From NCBI RefSeq assembly GCF_013266755.1, contig NZ_JABRWJ010000004.1, positions 620,001-684,000 on the forward strand: a stretch of 64,000 bases of DNA, written 5' to 3'. Origin of the DNA: Pseudaquabacterium terrae (GTDB taxonomy: Bacteria; Pseudomonadota; Gammaproteobacteria; Burkholderiales; Burkholderiaceae_C). Of this stretch, positions 1-8,346 are shown in pieces. Positions within the stretch are counted from its first letter, which is position 1. Every line of letters begins with the position of its first letter. The position numbers were made by a program, and so were the translations under genes. Under the pieces are notes generated by a model. That model was given only the letters and a program-made list of their open reading frames with translations, ran no database searches and was not told where the DNA came from.

Positions 1-926
1 TCGAGCACCGCGGCGAAGGTCGCGCGGGTCTCGTTCGCCGCGGCTTTCGCGGCGGCCAGCAGCGCGTGCACGTCGGCATCGCCGCCGCTGCGGGCGCCGG
101 CGCTGGCGGCGTCGAGGTAGTTGCCCAGCGCCTGCATCGGCTGGCGCAGGTCGTGCGCCGCCTCGGCGAGGAACTTCGACTTGGCGCGGTTGGCCTGCAG
201 CGCGGCGCTGCGTTCGCGCTCCTTCTGCAGCACCAGCAGCTCGGTCGCCTGCTCGACATCGCGCCGCGCATGCCGCTCGTCATCGACAGCGCGCTCGAGC
301 AGGCCCTCGCGCGTGAAGCGCTCGCGTTCGTACAGCTCCAGCCGCACGCAGATGCTGTGGCAGATCAGCAGCAGCGGGATCGTCGACAGTGTCCACAACG
401 GATCGACGGTCTCGGACAGCACGTTGAACAGCGCCAGCTGGGCGAGGATCACCGCGCCGGAGACCGCGGCCGGCCGCGACAGGATGTGCGTGAACGCGAA
501 CAGGCCGATCACGATGACGAAGCCGCCGGGATAGTAGGCGCTGTAGCCGTCAGGGTAGGGCACGACGACCAGCGCCATCGCGAACTCCACTGCCGTCATC
601 GACAGCCCGCCGAGCAGCATCGCGATCGTCCAGGCACGCTCGTCGCGCAGCCGGCCGGCGAACGAGGTCGCGAGCACCGCCAGCACCAGTGCCGCGACGA
701 CGAGCCGCAACGTGATGGCCGTCGGTCCATGCGGGAAGTCATCGAGCTCCAGGGGCAGGAAGGCCATCCAGACGGCGAACGCGAAAATCAGCGTGACCTG
801 GCGGAACGGTGCGAAGTGCTCGCAATGCTGTTGCAGGAAGCGGCGTTCGGTCTCGCCCACGAAGCGGCGCGGGAACAGCAGCGTCGTCGCTGCGGCGCGC
901 AGGACCGGGTGGCGTGGCGGGTGCAT
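1..926 (-). CDS. Membrane sensor histidine kinase, N-terminal part (runs off the window edge)
   Basis: The frame starts with an ATG at 926 and stays open to the window edge, giving about 308 codons. Residues 40-215 contain roughly six hydrophobic segments, so the sensor region is integral to the inner membrane. A charged helix follows, then the phosphoacceptor motif AAHDLRQP with the histidine near residue 258. The HDLRQP variant of the H-box is known from Burkholderiales hybrid kinases. The ATP-binding domain lies beyond the edge. The start codon overlaps the stop of the AEC transporter gene (ATGA), so the two are translationally coupled and the kinase may respond to the transported substrate. 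The ligand and partner regulator are not visible. Confidence 0.8.
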   Translation of the reverse strand, partial: MHPPRHPVLRAAATTLLFPRRFVGETERRFLQQHCEHFAPFRQVTLIFAFAVWMAFLPLELDDFPHGPTAITLRLVVAALVLAVLATSFAGRLRDERAWTIAMLLGGLSMTAVEFAMALVVVPYPDGYSAYYPGGFVIVIGLFAFTHILSRPAAVSGAVILAQLALFNVLSETVDPLWTLSTIPLLLICHSICVRLELYERERFTREGLLERAVDDERHARRDVEQATELLVLQKERERSAALQANRAKSKFLAEAAHDLRQPMQALGNYLDAASAGARSGGDADVHALLAAAKAAANETRATFAAVL

Positions 927-1828
927 CAGCGCAGCATGCCCAGCACCGCCAGCGCTGTCGGCAGGCCGAACATGCCGATCAGCGTCGACACCGTGACGAG
1001 GCCGGCGACGTAACTGCCATGCCCGCCCATGCGCGTGGCCAGCACGTAGGCGCTGCTGGCGGTGGGCAGCGCGGCAAACGCCACCAGCACCGCCTGCTGG
1101 CCGACGGGCAGGTTCAGCCCGAGCGCCAGGGCGATCGCCAGCGCCGGCAGCAGCGCATGGCGGATGACCATCAGGGCCGCCGCGAGGCCCGGTCCCTCGC
1201 GCAAGGCGCCGAAACGCAGGCCGGCGCCGACGGCCATCAGCCCCAGCGGCAGCGCCGCGCCGCCGATGCGGTTCAGCGTGATCGAGGCGATCTCCGGCAA
1301 CTGCAGCCCGGCCAGGTTCGCGGCCAGCCCGGCGACGGTGGCGAGGATCAGCGGATTGCGCGCCAGCTCGCGCAGGTAACCATGGCCGCCGGCGCGCGCC
1401 AGCGGCCACACGGCGGCGATGTTGCACAAGGGCACGCACAGCGACACCAGCAGCGCCTGCCAGGCCAGCCCTTGCGCGCCGGCCAGGCGCTCGGCCAACG
1501 CCAGGCCGACGTAGGAGTTGAAGCGGAAGGCGGTCTGCGCGCCCGAGGCGTGCAGGTGCGCATTCACCCCCGGCACGGCGCGCAGCGCGTAGGCCAGCAC
1601 GATGCCGGCGCCGACCACCGCGACGCCGGCGCCGCCGAAGGTCAGCGCGGTGCCGGGATTCAGCGGGTTGCGGACGATTGCATTGAACAGCAGCGCCGGG
1701 AACAGCAGGTAGTAGACGAGGCGCTCGGTGCCGTCCCAGACCGGCCGGTCGAGCAGCGTGTAGCGGCAGATCAGGTAGCCGCAGACGATCAGCGCGAAAT
1801 CGGGCAGCAGCACCAGCAGGTCGGGCAT
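926..1828 (-). CDS. AEC (auxin efflux carrier) family transporter
   Basis: 300 residues, almost entirely hydrophobic, with about ten predicted membrane helices in two halves, as in the AEC family, whose bacterial members export or take up organic acids such as malate or malonate. The motif AFRFNSYVGLALAE near residue 85 fits the conserved helix-crossing region. ATG at 1828 is chosen because the hydrophobic first helix (MPDLLVLLPDFALIVCG) begins there. A larger open frame continues upstream, but only by reading antisense to the next two genes. The gene is first in a two-gene unit with the sensor kinase, overlapping it by 4 bases. Substrate unknown. Confidence 0.88.
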   Translation of the reverse strand: MPDLLVLLPDFALIVCGYLICRYTLLDRPVWDGTERLVYYLLFPALLFNAIVRNPLNPGTALTFGGAGVAVVGAGIVLAYALRAVPGVNAHLHASGAQTAFRFNSYVGLALAERLAGAQGLAWQALLVSLCVPLCNIAAVWPLARAGGHGYLRELARNPLILATVAGLAANLAGLQLPEIASITLNRIGGAALPLGLMAVGAGLRFGALREGPGLAAALMVIRHALLPALAIALALGLNLPVGQQAVLVAFAALPTASSAYVLATRMGGHGSYVAGLVTVSTLIGMFGLPTALAVLGMLR

Positions 1829-1906
1829 CGATACAGTGTGCCAGTGCGTTTCAGTGTCTCCCTGACCTGTCGGCGAACGCCGCCCGCGGCGCGTTGTCGA
1901 ACCTTG

Positions 1907-2509
1907 ATGAACCCCAACAACCACTCCTTGCGCCGCCTCCTTTCCATCACCACCCTGGTGCTGGCCTGCAGCGCGGCCGCCGCGGCGCCGCAGACCCAGG
2001 TCGGCGGCGTGCGCTTCGCCCCCGATCTGCAACTCGCCGGCCAGGCCCTGTCGCTCAACGGCGCCGGCCTGCGTGCGCACCCGATGCTCAAGGGCTTCGC
2101 CGCTGCGCTCTACCTCGGTCAGCGCACCAGCGATCCACGCCACGTGGTGGCGCAACCGGGGCCCAAACGCCTGCAGATCCGCATGCTGCTCGACGTGCCG
2201 GCCGAGGAATTCGTCAAGGCCTTCCACAAGGGCGTCCAGCGCAACACGCCGGCGCCGGAGCAGCCGAATCTCACCGAGCGCATGGCCCGCTTCGACGGCC
2301 TGCTGCGGCCACTCGGCAAGGTCCGCAAGGGCGACCTGGTGAACCTGGACTTCGTGCCGGGCCAGGGTTTGCTGTTCAGCCACAACGGCAAGCTGCTCGG
2401 ACCGGCGATTCCCGGCGAGGACCTCTACGGCGCGCTGCTGCGCATCTTCGTCGGCGAACGGCCGGTGGATCCGCAGCTGAAGGCCGGGTTGCTCGGTACG
2501 GCGGCCTGA
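1907..2509 (+). CDS. Chalcone isomerase-like periplasmic protein
   Basis: 200 residues. A signal peptide (about residues 1-26, ending in AAAAAP) precedes a chalcone-isomerase-like fold: GVRFAPDLQLAGQALSLNGAG, then the hallmark KGFAAALYLG segment, and a C-terminal GEDLYGALLRIFVG helix. Bacterial members are secreted and generally not demonstrated to be isomerases; fatty-acid binding is one proposal. The start is the ATG at 1907, just before the positively charged n-region. It is divergent from the AEC gene and 57 bases upstream of a TctC-type binding protein; a shared transcript is possible but unproven. Confidence 0.78.
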   Translation: MNPNNHSLRRLLSITTLVLACSAAAAAPQTQVGGVRFAPDLQLAGQALSLNGAGLRAHPMLKGFAAALYLGQRTSDPRHVVAQPGPKRLQIRMLLDVPAEEFVKAFHKGVQRNTPAPEQPNLTERMARFDGLLRPLGKVRKGDLVNLDFVPGQGLLFSHNGKLLGPAIPGEDLYGALLRIFVGERPVDPQLKAGLLGTAA

Positions 2510-2566
2510 AGCGCGGCGCTGCAGAATCGGCGCCATTCCCTTCGACGACACGAAAGACGAGCGTCC

Positions 2567-3535
2567 ATGAAAACTCTCAGCAAGACCCTCGCGCTGCTGG
2601 CGCTCGCCGCCACCCCGCTGGCCGCGCTGGCCCAGGCCTATCCGAACAAGCCGGTCAAGCTCGTCGTGCCCTTCGCCCCTGGCGGCACCACCGACATCAT
2701 TGCCCGCACGCTGGCGCAGGGCATCCAGCCGGCGCTCGGCCAGACGCTGATCGTCGAGAACAAGTCCGGCGGCGGCGGCGTGCTCGGCGCGACCGAAACC
2801 GCGCGTGCCGCGCCCGACGGTTATTCGCTCGGCATGGCCACCGTCTCGACGACCGCCGCGAACCCGGCGATCAACCCGAAGATCCCGTACGACCCGCTGG
2901 TCGACTTCACGCCGATCATCAACATCGCCGCGACGCCCAACGTCATCGCCGTGCACCCGTCGTTCCCGGCCAAGGACTACGCCAGCTTCATCGCCGAGCT
3001 GCAGAAGAACCCCGGCAAGTACAGCTACGCCAGCTCGGGCACCGGCGGCATCGGGCACCTGCAGATGGAGCTCTTCAAGAGCATGTCGAAGACCTTCATC
3101 ACGCACATCCCGTACCGCGGCGCCGGCCCGGCACTGAACGACACCGTGGCCGGCCAGGTGCCGATCATCTTCGACAACCTGCCCTCGGCGCTGCCCTTCA
3201 TCAAGGACGGGCGGCTGATCCCGATCGTCGTTGCCGCGCCGCAGCGGCTGACGGTGCTGCCGAACATCCCGACCTTCGCCGAGGTGAAGCTGCCGCCCGT
3301 CAACCGCATGGCCTACTACGGCATCTACGGCCCGAAGGGGCTGCCGAAGGAGGTGGTCGACAAGGTGCATGCGGCGGTCAAGAAGACGCTGGAATTGCCG
3401 GACGTCAAGAAGCGCATCGAGGACACCGGCTCGCTGATCGTCGCCAACACGCCGGCCGAGTTCGCCGAGCAGATCAAGGGCGAGCTGGTGACCTACAAGA
3501 AGGTCGTGCAGCTGCAGCGCCTGACGCTGGACTGA
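2567..3535 (+). CDS. Tripartite tricarboxylate transporter substrate-binding protein (TctC/Bug family)
   Basis: 322 residues. The Sec signal peptide ends near AALAQA (residue 23). The mature protein starts [19 protein letters not shown], the family signature for the carboxylate-binding lobe, and continues with [10 protein letters not shown] and [12 protein letters not shown], which line the ligand site in Bug proteins. Such proteins bind di- or tricarboxylates or related acids in the periplasm. No TctA/TctB membrane genes lie nearby, so this is an orphan receptor, as is common in Burkholderiales. Ligand not predictable. Confidence 0.9.
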   Translation: MKTLSKTLALLALAATPLAALAQAYPNKPVKLVVPFAPGGTTDIIARTLAQGIQPALGQTLIVENKSGGGGVLGATETARAAPDGYSLGMATVSTTAANPAINPKIPYDPLVDFTPIINIAATPNVIAVHPSFPAKDYASFIAELQKNPGKYSYASSGTGGIGHLQMELFKSMSKTFITHIPYRGAGPALNDTVAGQVPIIFDNLPSALPFIKDGRLIPIVVAAPQRLTVLPNIPTFAEVKLPPVNRMAYYGIYGPKGLPKEVVDKVHAAVKKTLELPDVKKRIEDTGSLIVANTPAEFAEQIKGELVTYKKVVQLQRLTLD

Positions 3536-3557
3536 AGGCCGAACCCCCCGGCTGTCG

Positions 3558-4478
3558 ATGGAGCCGCTGCAGGCCCGCAGCTTCGGCGAAAGCCGCGCAT
3601 CGATCGATCGTTTCGTCGATGCCTTGTGGATCGAGGACGGCCTGGCGCGCCTGACGCTCGAGGCCTACCGGCGCGACCTGAACCTCTACGCGCAATGGCT
3701 GGCGGGCGAGGGCGGCGGCCGCTGCCTGGACGCCAGCACCGAGGTCGACCTGCTCGGCTACATCGCCGCACGCCATGCCGAATCGCGCGCGACGACGGCG
3801 AACCGCCGGCTCACCGTCTTCAAGCGTTATTTCCGCTGGGCGGTGCGCGAGCGGCTGGTCAAGGCCGACCCGACGATGCGGCTGGGCAGCGCGCGCCAGC
3901 CGATGCGCGTGCCGAAGACGCTGTCCGAAGCGCAGGTCGAGGCGCTGCTCGGCGCGCCCGATGTCGAGGACATGCTGGGCCTGCGCGACCGCGCGATGCT
4001 CGAGCTGATGTACGCCTCGGGCCTGCGCGTGTCCGAGCTGGTCGAGCTGAAGACCGTGCGGCTCGGCCTCAATGAGGGCATCGTCAGCGTGCTCGGCAAG
4101 GGCAGCAAGGAGCGGCTGGTGCCCTTCGGCGCCGAGGCCCATGCGTGGATCGAGCGCTACCTCGCCAAGGGGCGGTCGGCGATCCTGAAGGGCCGGCACA
4201 GCGAGGCGCTCTTCGTCACCGCGCGCGGCGGGGCGATGACGCGGCAGATGTTCTGGATCCTGGTCAAGCGCCACGCGCTGGCTGCCGGCATCCATGCGCC
4301 CCTGTCGCCGCACACGCTGCGCCACGCCTTCGCGACGCATCTGCTGAACCACGGCGCCGACCTGCGTGCCGTGCAGCTGCTGCTCGGCCATGCCGACATC
4401 TCGACGACGACGATCTACACCCACGTCGCGCGCGAGCGGCTGCGGCAGCTGCATGCGCAGCACCATCCGCGCGGATAA
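3558..4478 (+). CDS. xerD: Site-specific tyrosine recombinase XerD
   Basis: 306 residues, close to the usual 300. The N-terminal SAM-like core-binding domain spans residues 15-100 and the catalytic domain 115-300. Catalytic residues visible are Arg in YASGLRVSEL, Lys in GKGSKERLVP, the HTLRHAFATHLL box, His in LLGHADIS and the nucleophile Tyr in TIYTHV. With XerC it would resolve chromosome dimers at dif near the septum. The ATG at 3558 lacks a strong Shine-Dalgarno sequence. The gene is convergent with the Lrp-type gene, 32 bases apart. No mobile-element context suggests a phage integrase instead. Confidence 0.92.
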   Translation: MEPLQARSFGESRASIDRFVDALWIEDGLARLTLEAYRRDLNLYAQWLAGEGGGRCLDASTEVDLLGYIAARHAESRATTANRRLTVFKRYFRWAVRERLVKADPTMRLGSARQPMRVPKTLSEAQVEALLGAPDVEDMLGLRDRAMLELMYASGLRVSELVELKTVRLGLNEGIVSVLGKGSKERLVPFGAEAHAWIERYLAKGRSAILKGRHSEALFVTARGGAMTRQMFWILVKRHALAAGIHAPLSPHTLRHAFATHLLNHGADLRAVQLLLGHADISTTTIYTHVARERLRQLHAQHHPRG

Positions 4479-4510
4479 CGGGTTAGCACATCGGCCGTCA
4501 ATACTGGCCC

Positions 4511-4981
4511 TCAGTTCACCGGCAGCGGCGCCGCCGGCTTGACCTCTTCCATGCAGATCATCGAGCGCACGTCGGCGATGCCCGGTGTCTGCATCAGCCG
4601 GTCGGTCAGGAACTGCGACAGGCTCTTCAGGTCCGGCGCCACCACCTTCAGCAGGTAGTCGTAGTCGCCCGAGACGGTGTGGCACTCGAGGATCTGCGTG
4701 AAGCTGCGGATCGTCGCCTCGATCTCGCGCACGCGGTCGAACTTGCCGCCGTCGATGTTCAGGCTGACGTAGGCGGTGACCTGGTAGCCGAGCTTGTCGC
4801 CCTGCACCAGCGCGCGGTAGCCGCGGATGACGCCGCGCTCTTCCAGCGCGCGCACCCGGCGCAGGCACTGCGGTGCGGACAGGTGCACCTTGGCCGCCAG
4901 GTCGACGTTCGACATCCGGCCGTCGGCCTGGAGGAACGAAAGGATCTTGCGATCGATGCTGTCGAGTGCTCCGTGCATCAC
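4511..4981 (-). CDS. Lrp/AsnC family transcriptional regulator
   Basis: 156 residues, the usual size. The N-terminal winged helix-turn-helix (residues 8-65: ILSFLQADGRMSNVDLA, then LSAPQCLRRVRALEERGVI) is followed by a RAM ligand-binding/oligomerisation domain (about 75-150) with the HTVSGDYDYLLKV stretch. Two ATGs lie in tandem at 4981 and 4978. It is divergent from marC across 169 bases containing a perfect 12-bp palindrome, a plausible autoregulatory site. The effector is probably an amino acid, inferred from the family. Confidence 0.9.
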   Translation of the reverse strand: MMHGALDSIDRKILSFLQADGRMSNVDLAAKVHLSAPQCLRRVRALEERGVIRGYRALVQGDKLGYQVTAYVSLNIDGGKFDRVREIEATIRSFTQILECHTVSGDYDYLLKVVAPDLKSLSQFLTDRLMQTPGIADVRSMICMEEVKPAAPLPVN

Positions 4982-5025
4982 TAATGCCCCAGACTGGATG
5001 AAAGATTATTGCGTATCTGACCGCA

Positions 5026-5037
5026 TTGATGCATCAA
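5026..5037. promoter_or_regulatory. Palindrome in the lrp-marC intergenic region
   Basis: TTGATGCATCAA is a perfect 12-bp inverted repeat 45 bases upstream of the Lrp-type start and 114 bases upstream of marC. Lrp-family proteins commonly bind such dyads to repress themselves. The assignment is inference only. Confidence 0.35.
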
Positions 5038-5150
5038 GTGGCAAGCATCTTGCATTGCCGCCTGCCTACCATCGCGCACTGTTGTCGGGGCACTGCAGTC
5101 GATCGGTGGGTCGGTGGATTGCGGTGGGGCCGGGGGTACGATGAAAAACC

Positions 5151-5750
5151 ATGGATCACAGCTTCGTCTCGGCGTTCGTGCTGTTGCTGCTCGTGCTGGA
5201 TCCGTTCGGCAGCCTGCCGATCTTCATCTCGGTGTTGAGCGGCGTGCCGCCGGAGCGCCGGCGCCGCGTCGCGGTGCGCGAGGTGGTGATCGCCTTCGTC
5301 GTGCTGCTCGGGTTCATGGTCGCCGGCCAGGGTTTTCTCGCGCTGATGCGACTGTCGGAGCGCTCGCTCGAAGTGGCCGGCGGCGTGATCCTGCTGATCA
5401 TCGCGATCCGCATGATCTTCGCGGGCGGCGAGGATGTCTATGCAAGCGACGGCCAGCGCGAGCCGCTGATCTTTCCGCTCGCGGTGCCGCTGCTGGCCGG
5501 GCCGTCGGCGATGGCCACCGTGCTGCTGCTGGCCTCGCGCCAGCCCGACCGCATGTGGCACTGGGTCGGCGCGCTGACCCTGGCGATGGGTGTCTCCGGC
5601 GTCGTGCTGCTGGCGGCCGATCGCATCCGGCATTGGCTGGGCGCATCGATGGTCTCGGCGATCGAGAAGCTGATGGGCCTGGTGCTGACCGCGATCGCCG
5701 TCGAAATGATTCTTGCCGGGCTCAAGCGCTATTTTTTCGACAACGCATGA
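5151..5750 (+). CDS. MarC family integral membrane protein
   Basis: 199 residues with six hydrophobic helices. It shows the family features FVLLLLVLDPFGSLPIF at the N-terminus and PLAVPLLAGPSAMATVLLL in the middle. MarC/UPF0056 proteins sit in the inner membrane; their function is unsettled and early claims of a drug-resistance role were not upheld. The start ATG at 5151 directly precedes the first helix. It is divergent from the Lrp-type regulator, which may control it. Confidence 0.87.
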   Translation: MDHSFVSAFVLLLLVLDPFGSLPIFISVLSGVPPERRRRVAVREVVIAFVVLLGFMVAGQGFLALMRLSERSLEVAGGVILLIIAIRMIFAGGEDVYASDGQREPLIFPLAVPLLAGPSAMATVLLLASRQPDRMWHWVGALTLAMGVSGVVLLAADRIRHWLGASMVSAIEKLMGLVLTAIAVEMILAGLKRYFFDNA

Positions 5751-5865
5751 AACGGATTTCCGCGTGATTCTCTGATGCGCCACTCCTAGAATCCGCCCCC
5801 AGCCGCAAACGGGCTATCCCTATCGTTTTCCCTCATCACGAAGTACCGCGAAAGGTTCTCACGCC

Positions 5866-6642
5866 ATGAAGCTGCTGAAGTCGCTGACCCGACGTGCCCT
5901 GTTCACCGCCGCCCTGATCGGCGTGGCGGCCGGGGCCCAGGCCCGTTCGTTCGAAGACATCAAGAAGGACGGCAAGATCGTCATCGCGACCGAAGGCCAG
6001 TTCGCGCCGTTCAACTTCTTCCAGGGCGCGAAACTCACCGGCTTCGAGGTCGAGGTGGCCGAAGCGGTCGCCGCGAAGATGGGGCTGAAGGTCGAATGGA
6101 AGGCGCTGTCCTTCGACGCGCTGCTGACCGGCCTGCGCCAGGACCGCTGGGACATGGTGATCGCCTCGCACGGCATCACCGAAGAGCGCGCCAAGGCCGT
6201 GACCTTCACCGAGCCGCACTACTGCTCGGGCGGCGTGATCATCACGAAGAATCCGGCGATCAAGACCGCCAAGGACCTGGCGGGCAAGGTGATCGCGGTG
6301 CAGACCGGCACGACCTACCAGGAGAACGTCAAGAAGGTCAGCGCGGTCAAGGAGATCAAGAACTTCCCGCAGGACACCGATGCGCGTGCCGCACTGGCCT
6401 CCGATCGTGTCGACGCCTGGGTCACCGACCGCTTCGTCGCGTTGAATTCGCTGCAGGCGAATCCCGCGGCCGGCCTGAAGATGGGCGACTTCCTGTTCAT
6501 CGAGCGCATTGCGTCGGCGGTCGCCAAGGGCAATACCGGCCTGGCCGGCGAGATCAACAAGGGGCTGGCCGCGATCCTGGCCGACGGCAGCTACGCGGCG
6601 ATTTCGAAGAAGTACTTCAACGACGACATCCGGTGTAAGTAG
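5866..6642 (+). CDS. Amino-acid ABC transporter, periplasmic substrate-binding protein
   Basis: 258 residues. A signal peptide (to about residue 25, ending GAQARS) precedes a family-3 solute-binding domain: KIVIATEGQFAPFNFF, TGFEVEVAEAVAAKMG and WDMVIASHGITEERAKAVTFTEPHY are the ligand-cleft motifs for polar amino acids. The RBS is GAAAGG before the ATG at 5866. It leads a transporter operon with a permease and an ATPase downstream. A 140-base gap with a GC-rich repeat separates it from the permease, which often keeps binding-protein mRNA more abundant than the rest. Confidence 0.92.
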   Translation: MKLLKSLTRRALFTAALIGVAAGAQARSFEDIKKDGKIVIATEGQFAPFNFFQGAKLTGFEVEVAEAVAAKMGLKVEWKALSFDALLTGLRQDRWDMVIASHGITEERAKAVTFTEPHYCSGGVIITKNPAIKTAKDLAGKVIAVQTGTTYQENVKKVSAVKEIKNFPQDTDARAALASDRVDAWVTDRFVALNSLQANPAAGLKMGDFLFIERIASAVAKGNTGLAGEINKGLAAILADGSYAAISKKYFNDDIRCK

Positions 6643-6649
6643 AGACCCC

Positions 6650-6762
6650 CCCGGAGCGGCCTGGCGGCCGCTTCCCCCCAGGGGGCAACGCCAGCGGCCC
6701 GGCAGAGCCGGTTCCGCGGCGTTCGCTTGATATTGCCGGCGCTTCGCGCGGCATTTGATTCC
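6650..6762. repeat. GC-rich extragenic palindromic repeat (REP-like)
   Basis: This intercistronic stretch holds several nested inverted repeats, for example AGCGGCC-TGGC-GGCCGCT, then CCCCCC/GGGGGG and a CCGGCGCTTCGCGCGG-type arm. Its composition matches short repeats that recur between genes in Rubrivivax/Leptothrix-type genomes, from memory rather than a search. It could stabilise the upstream binding-protein transcript or attenuate the permease and ATPase. Confidence 0.55.
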
Positions 6763-6782
6763 CGCTGTAGGAGCCACTGATC

Positions 6783-7571
6783 GTGGACCGAATGCTTTCC
6801 ATTTGGCCGGCCGGATGGTCGCGCCAAGCGCGCAGCAGTGCGACGATGTTGTCGGCATCGCTGCTGCTGTTGCTGATTCTCTGGTTGATTCCGATTCCGC
6901 TCGCGTGGGCGCCGGATCCGATCGGCAACAACGCGCAGTTGTTTGCCGAGGGCACGCGGGTCACGGTGCAATTGACGGTGGTGTCCGGATTGATCGGCGT
7001 GGTGCTCGGGGTGATGGCGGCATTGGGCAAGGTGTCGCGCTTTGCACCGCTGCGCTGGATTGCCGGCTTCTACATCTGGGTGATGCGCGGCACGCCGCTG
7101 CTGGTGCAGGTGCTGTTCGTCTATTTCGCGCTGCCGGAGGTGCACCCGCTGCTGCGCATGAATGAGTTCACCGCGGCCTGCGTGGCGCTCGCCTTGAACG
7201 TCGGCGCCTACAACGCCGAGGCGATCCGCTCGGGGCTGCTGGCGGTGCCGAAGGGGCAGATCGAGGCGGCGCGTTCGCTCGGGCTGAACCGCTGGTACAC
7301 GTTCATCGACGTGACCTTTCCGCAGGCGTTCAAGATTTCGCTGCCGCCACTGGTCAACAACATCGTCGCGCTGCTGAAGGATTCGTCGCTGGCCTTCACG
7401 ATCGGCGTCGTCGAATTGACGAATGCCGGCTCGCAGGTCAAGAGCACCTCGTTCCAGGCGGTGCCGGTGTTCATCGCCACCGCCGTCATTTACCTGGTGC
7501 TGACGACGGTGATGACACAGATCTCCGATGCGGTCGAACGCCGCTTCGACATCGAGGGGAAGCTGGGATGA
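6783..7571 (+). CDS. Amino-acid ABC transporter permease
   Basis: 262 residues with about five transmembrane helices. The EAA loop, which contacts the ATPase, is [20 protein letters not shown] (about residues 160-180). The segment [20 protein letters not shown] is typical of the HisMQ/GlnP subfamily. The listed start is GTG at 6783, nine bases before an in-frame ATG at 6792 that is also possible; GTAGGAG lies just upstream. The last four bases overlap the ATPase start (ATGA). Only one permease is encoded, so a homodimeric channel is expected. Confidence 0.92.
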   Translation: MDRMLSIWPAGWSRQARSSATMLSASLLLLLILWLIPIPLAWAPDPIGNNAQLFAEGTRVTVQLTVVSGLIGVVLGVMAALGKVSRFAPLRWIAGFYIWVMRGTPLLVQVLFVYFALPEVHPLLRMNEFTAACVALALNVGAYNAEAIRSGLLAVPKGQIEAARSLGLNRWYTFIDVTFPQAFKISLPPLVNNIVALLKDSSLAFTIGVVELTNAGSQVKSTSFQAVPVFIATAVIYLVLTTVMTQISDAVERRFDIEGKLG

Positions 7572-8305
7572 ACGCGCCGCTCATTTCGGTCGACAAGGTC
7601 AACAAGCACTTCGGCCCGCACCATGTGCTGCACGACGTGACCACGCATTTCGATGCCGGCAAGGTCACGGTGATCCTCGGCGCCTCGGGCTCGGGCAAGA
7701 GCACGCTGCTGCGCATGTTGAATCGCCTGGAGACGCACGACTCGGGCCGCATCGTCGTCGACGGCATCGAGGTCAACGACGACCACAAGGCGCTGGACAA
7801 GCTGCGCGCCGAGGTCGGCATGGTGTTCCAGCAGTTCAACCTGTTCCCGCACCTGACGGTGCTGGACAACGTGACGCTGGCGCCGAGGCGCGTGCGCAAG
7901 ATGGACCGTGCGGCGGCCGAGGCCAGGGCGCTGGAGTTGATCGAGCGTGTGGGCTTGAGCGCTCACTCGCACAAGCATCCGTTTCAACTCTCGGGCGGCC
8001 AGCAGCAGCGCGTGGCGATCGCGCGCAGCCTGGCCATGCAGCCCAAGGTGCTGCTGTTCGACGAGCCGACCTCGGCCCTCGACCCCGAGATGGTCAAGGA
8101 AGTGCTCGACGTGATGAAGGGCCTCGCGAAGAGCGGCATGACGATGCTCGTCGTGACCCACGAGATGGGCTTTGCGCGCGAGGTCGCCGACCGCGTGCTG
8201 TTCCTCGACAAGGGCTGCATCGCCGCCGATGCGCCGCCCGCCCAATTCTTCGGCGCCCAGGCCAACGAGCGGATCCGCGCGTTCCTGGGCCAGATCGTGC
8301 ACTGA
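7568..8305 (+). CDS. Amino-acid ABC transporter ATP-binding protein
   Basis: 245 residues, standard for the polar amino-acid family. Walker A is GASGSGKST (about residue 38), the Q-loop is in [13 protein letters not shown], the signature is LSGGQQQR, Walker B is [13 protein letters not shown] and the switch histidine is in [11 protein letters not shown]. It energises uptake with the permease it overlaps by 4 bases and the binding protein upstream. It is followed after 41 bases by a porin gene that may share the transcript. Confidence 0.94.
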   Translation: MNAPLISVDKVNKHFGPHHVLHDVTTHFDAGKVTVILGASGSGKSTLLRMLNRLETHDSGRIVVDGIEVNDDHKALDKLRAEVGMVFQQFNLFPHLTVLDNVTLAPRRVRKMDRAAAEARALELIERVGLSAHSHKHPFQLSGGQQQRVAIARSLAMQPKVLLFDEPTSALDPEMVKEVLDVMKGLAKSGMTMLVVTHEMGFAREVADRVLFLDKGCIAADAPPAQFFGAQANERIRAFLGQIVH

Positions 8306-8346
8306 CCCATAAAAACCCCGTCGCTTCTGACAAGGAGAAGGTGAAG

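Noticed and set aside
66-1013. A 315-codon open frame on the plus strand at the start of the window.
   Set aside because: It is antisense to the sensor kinase; composition is Arg/Gln/His-rich, typical of frame shadows in GC-rich DNA, with no domain.
926-3370. An 814-codon minus-strand frame joining the AEC transporter to sequence antisense to the chalcone-isomerase-like and TctC genes.
   Set aside because: Only the C-terminal 300 residues are AEC; the N-terminal part is a low-quality shadow of other genes, so the real start is at 1828.
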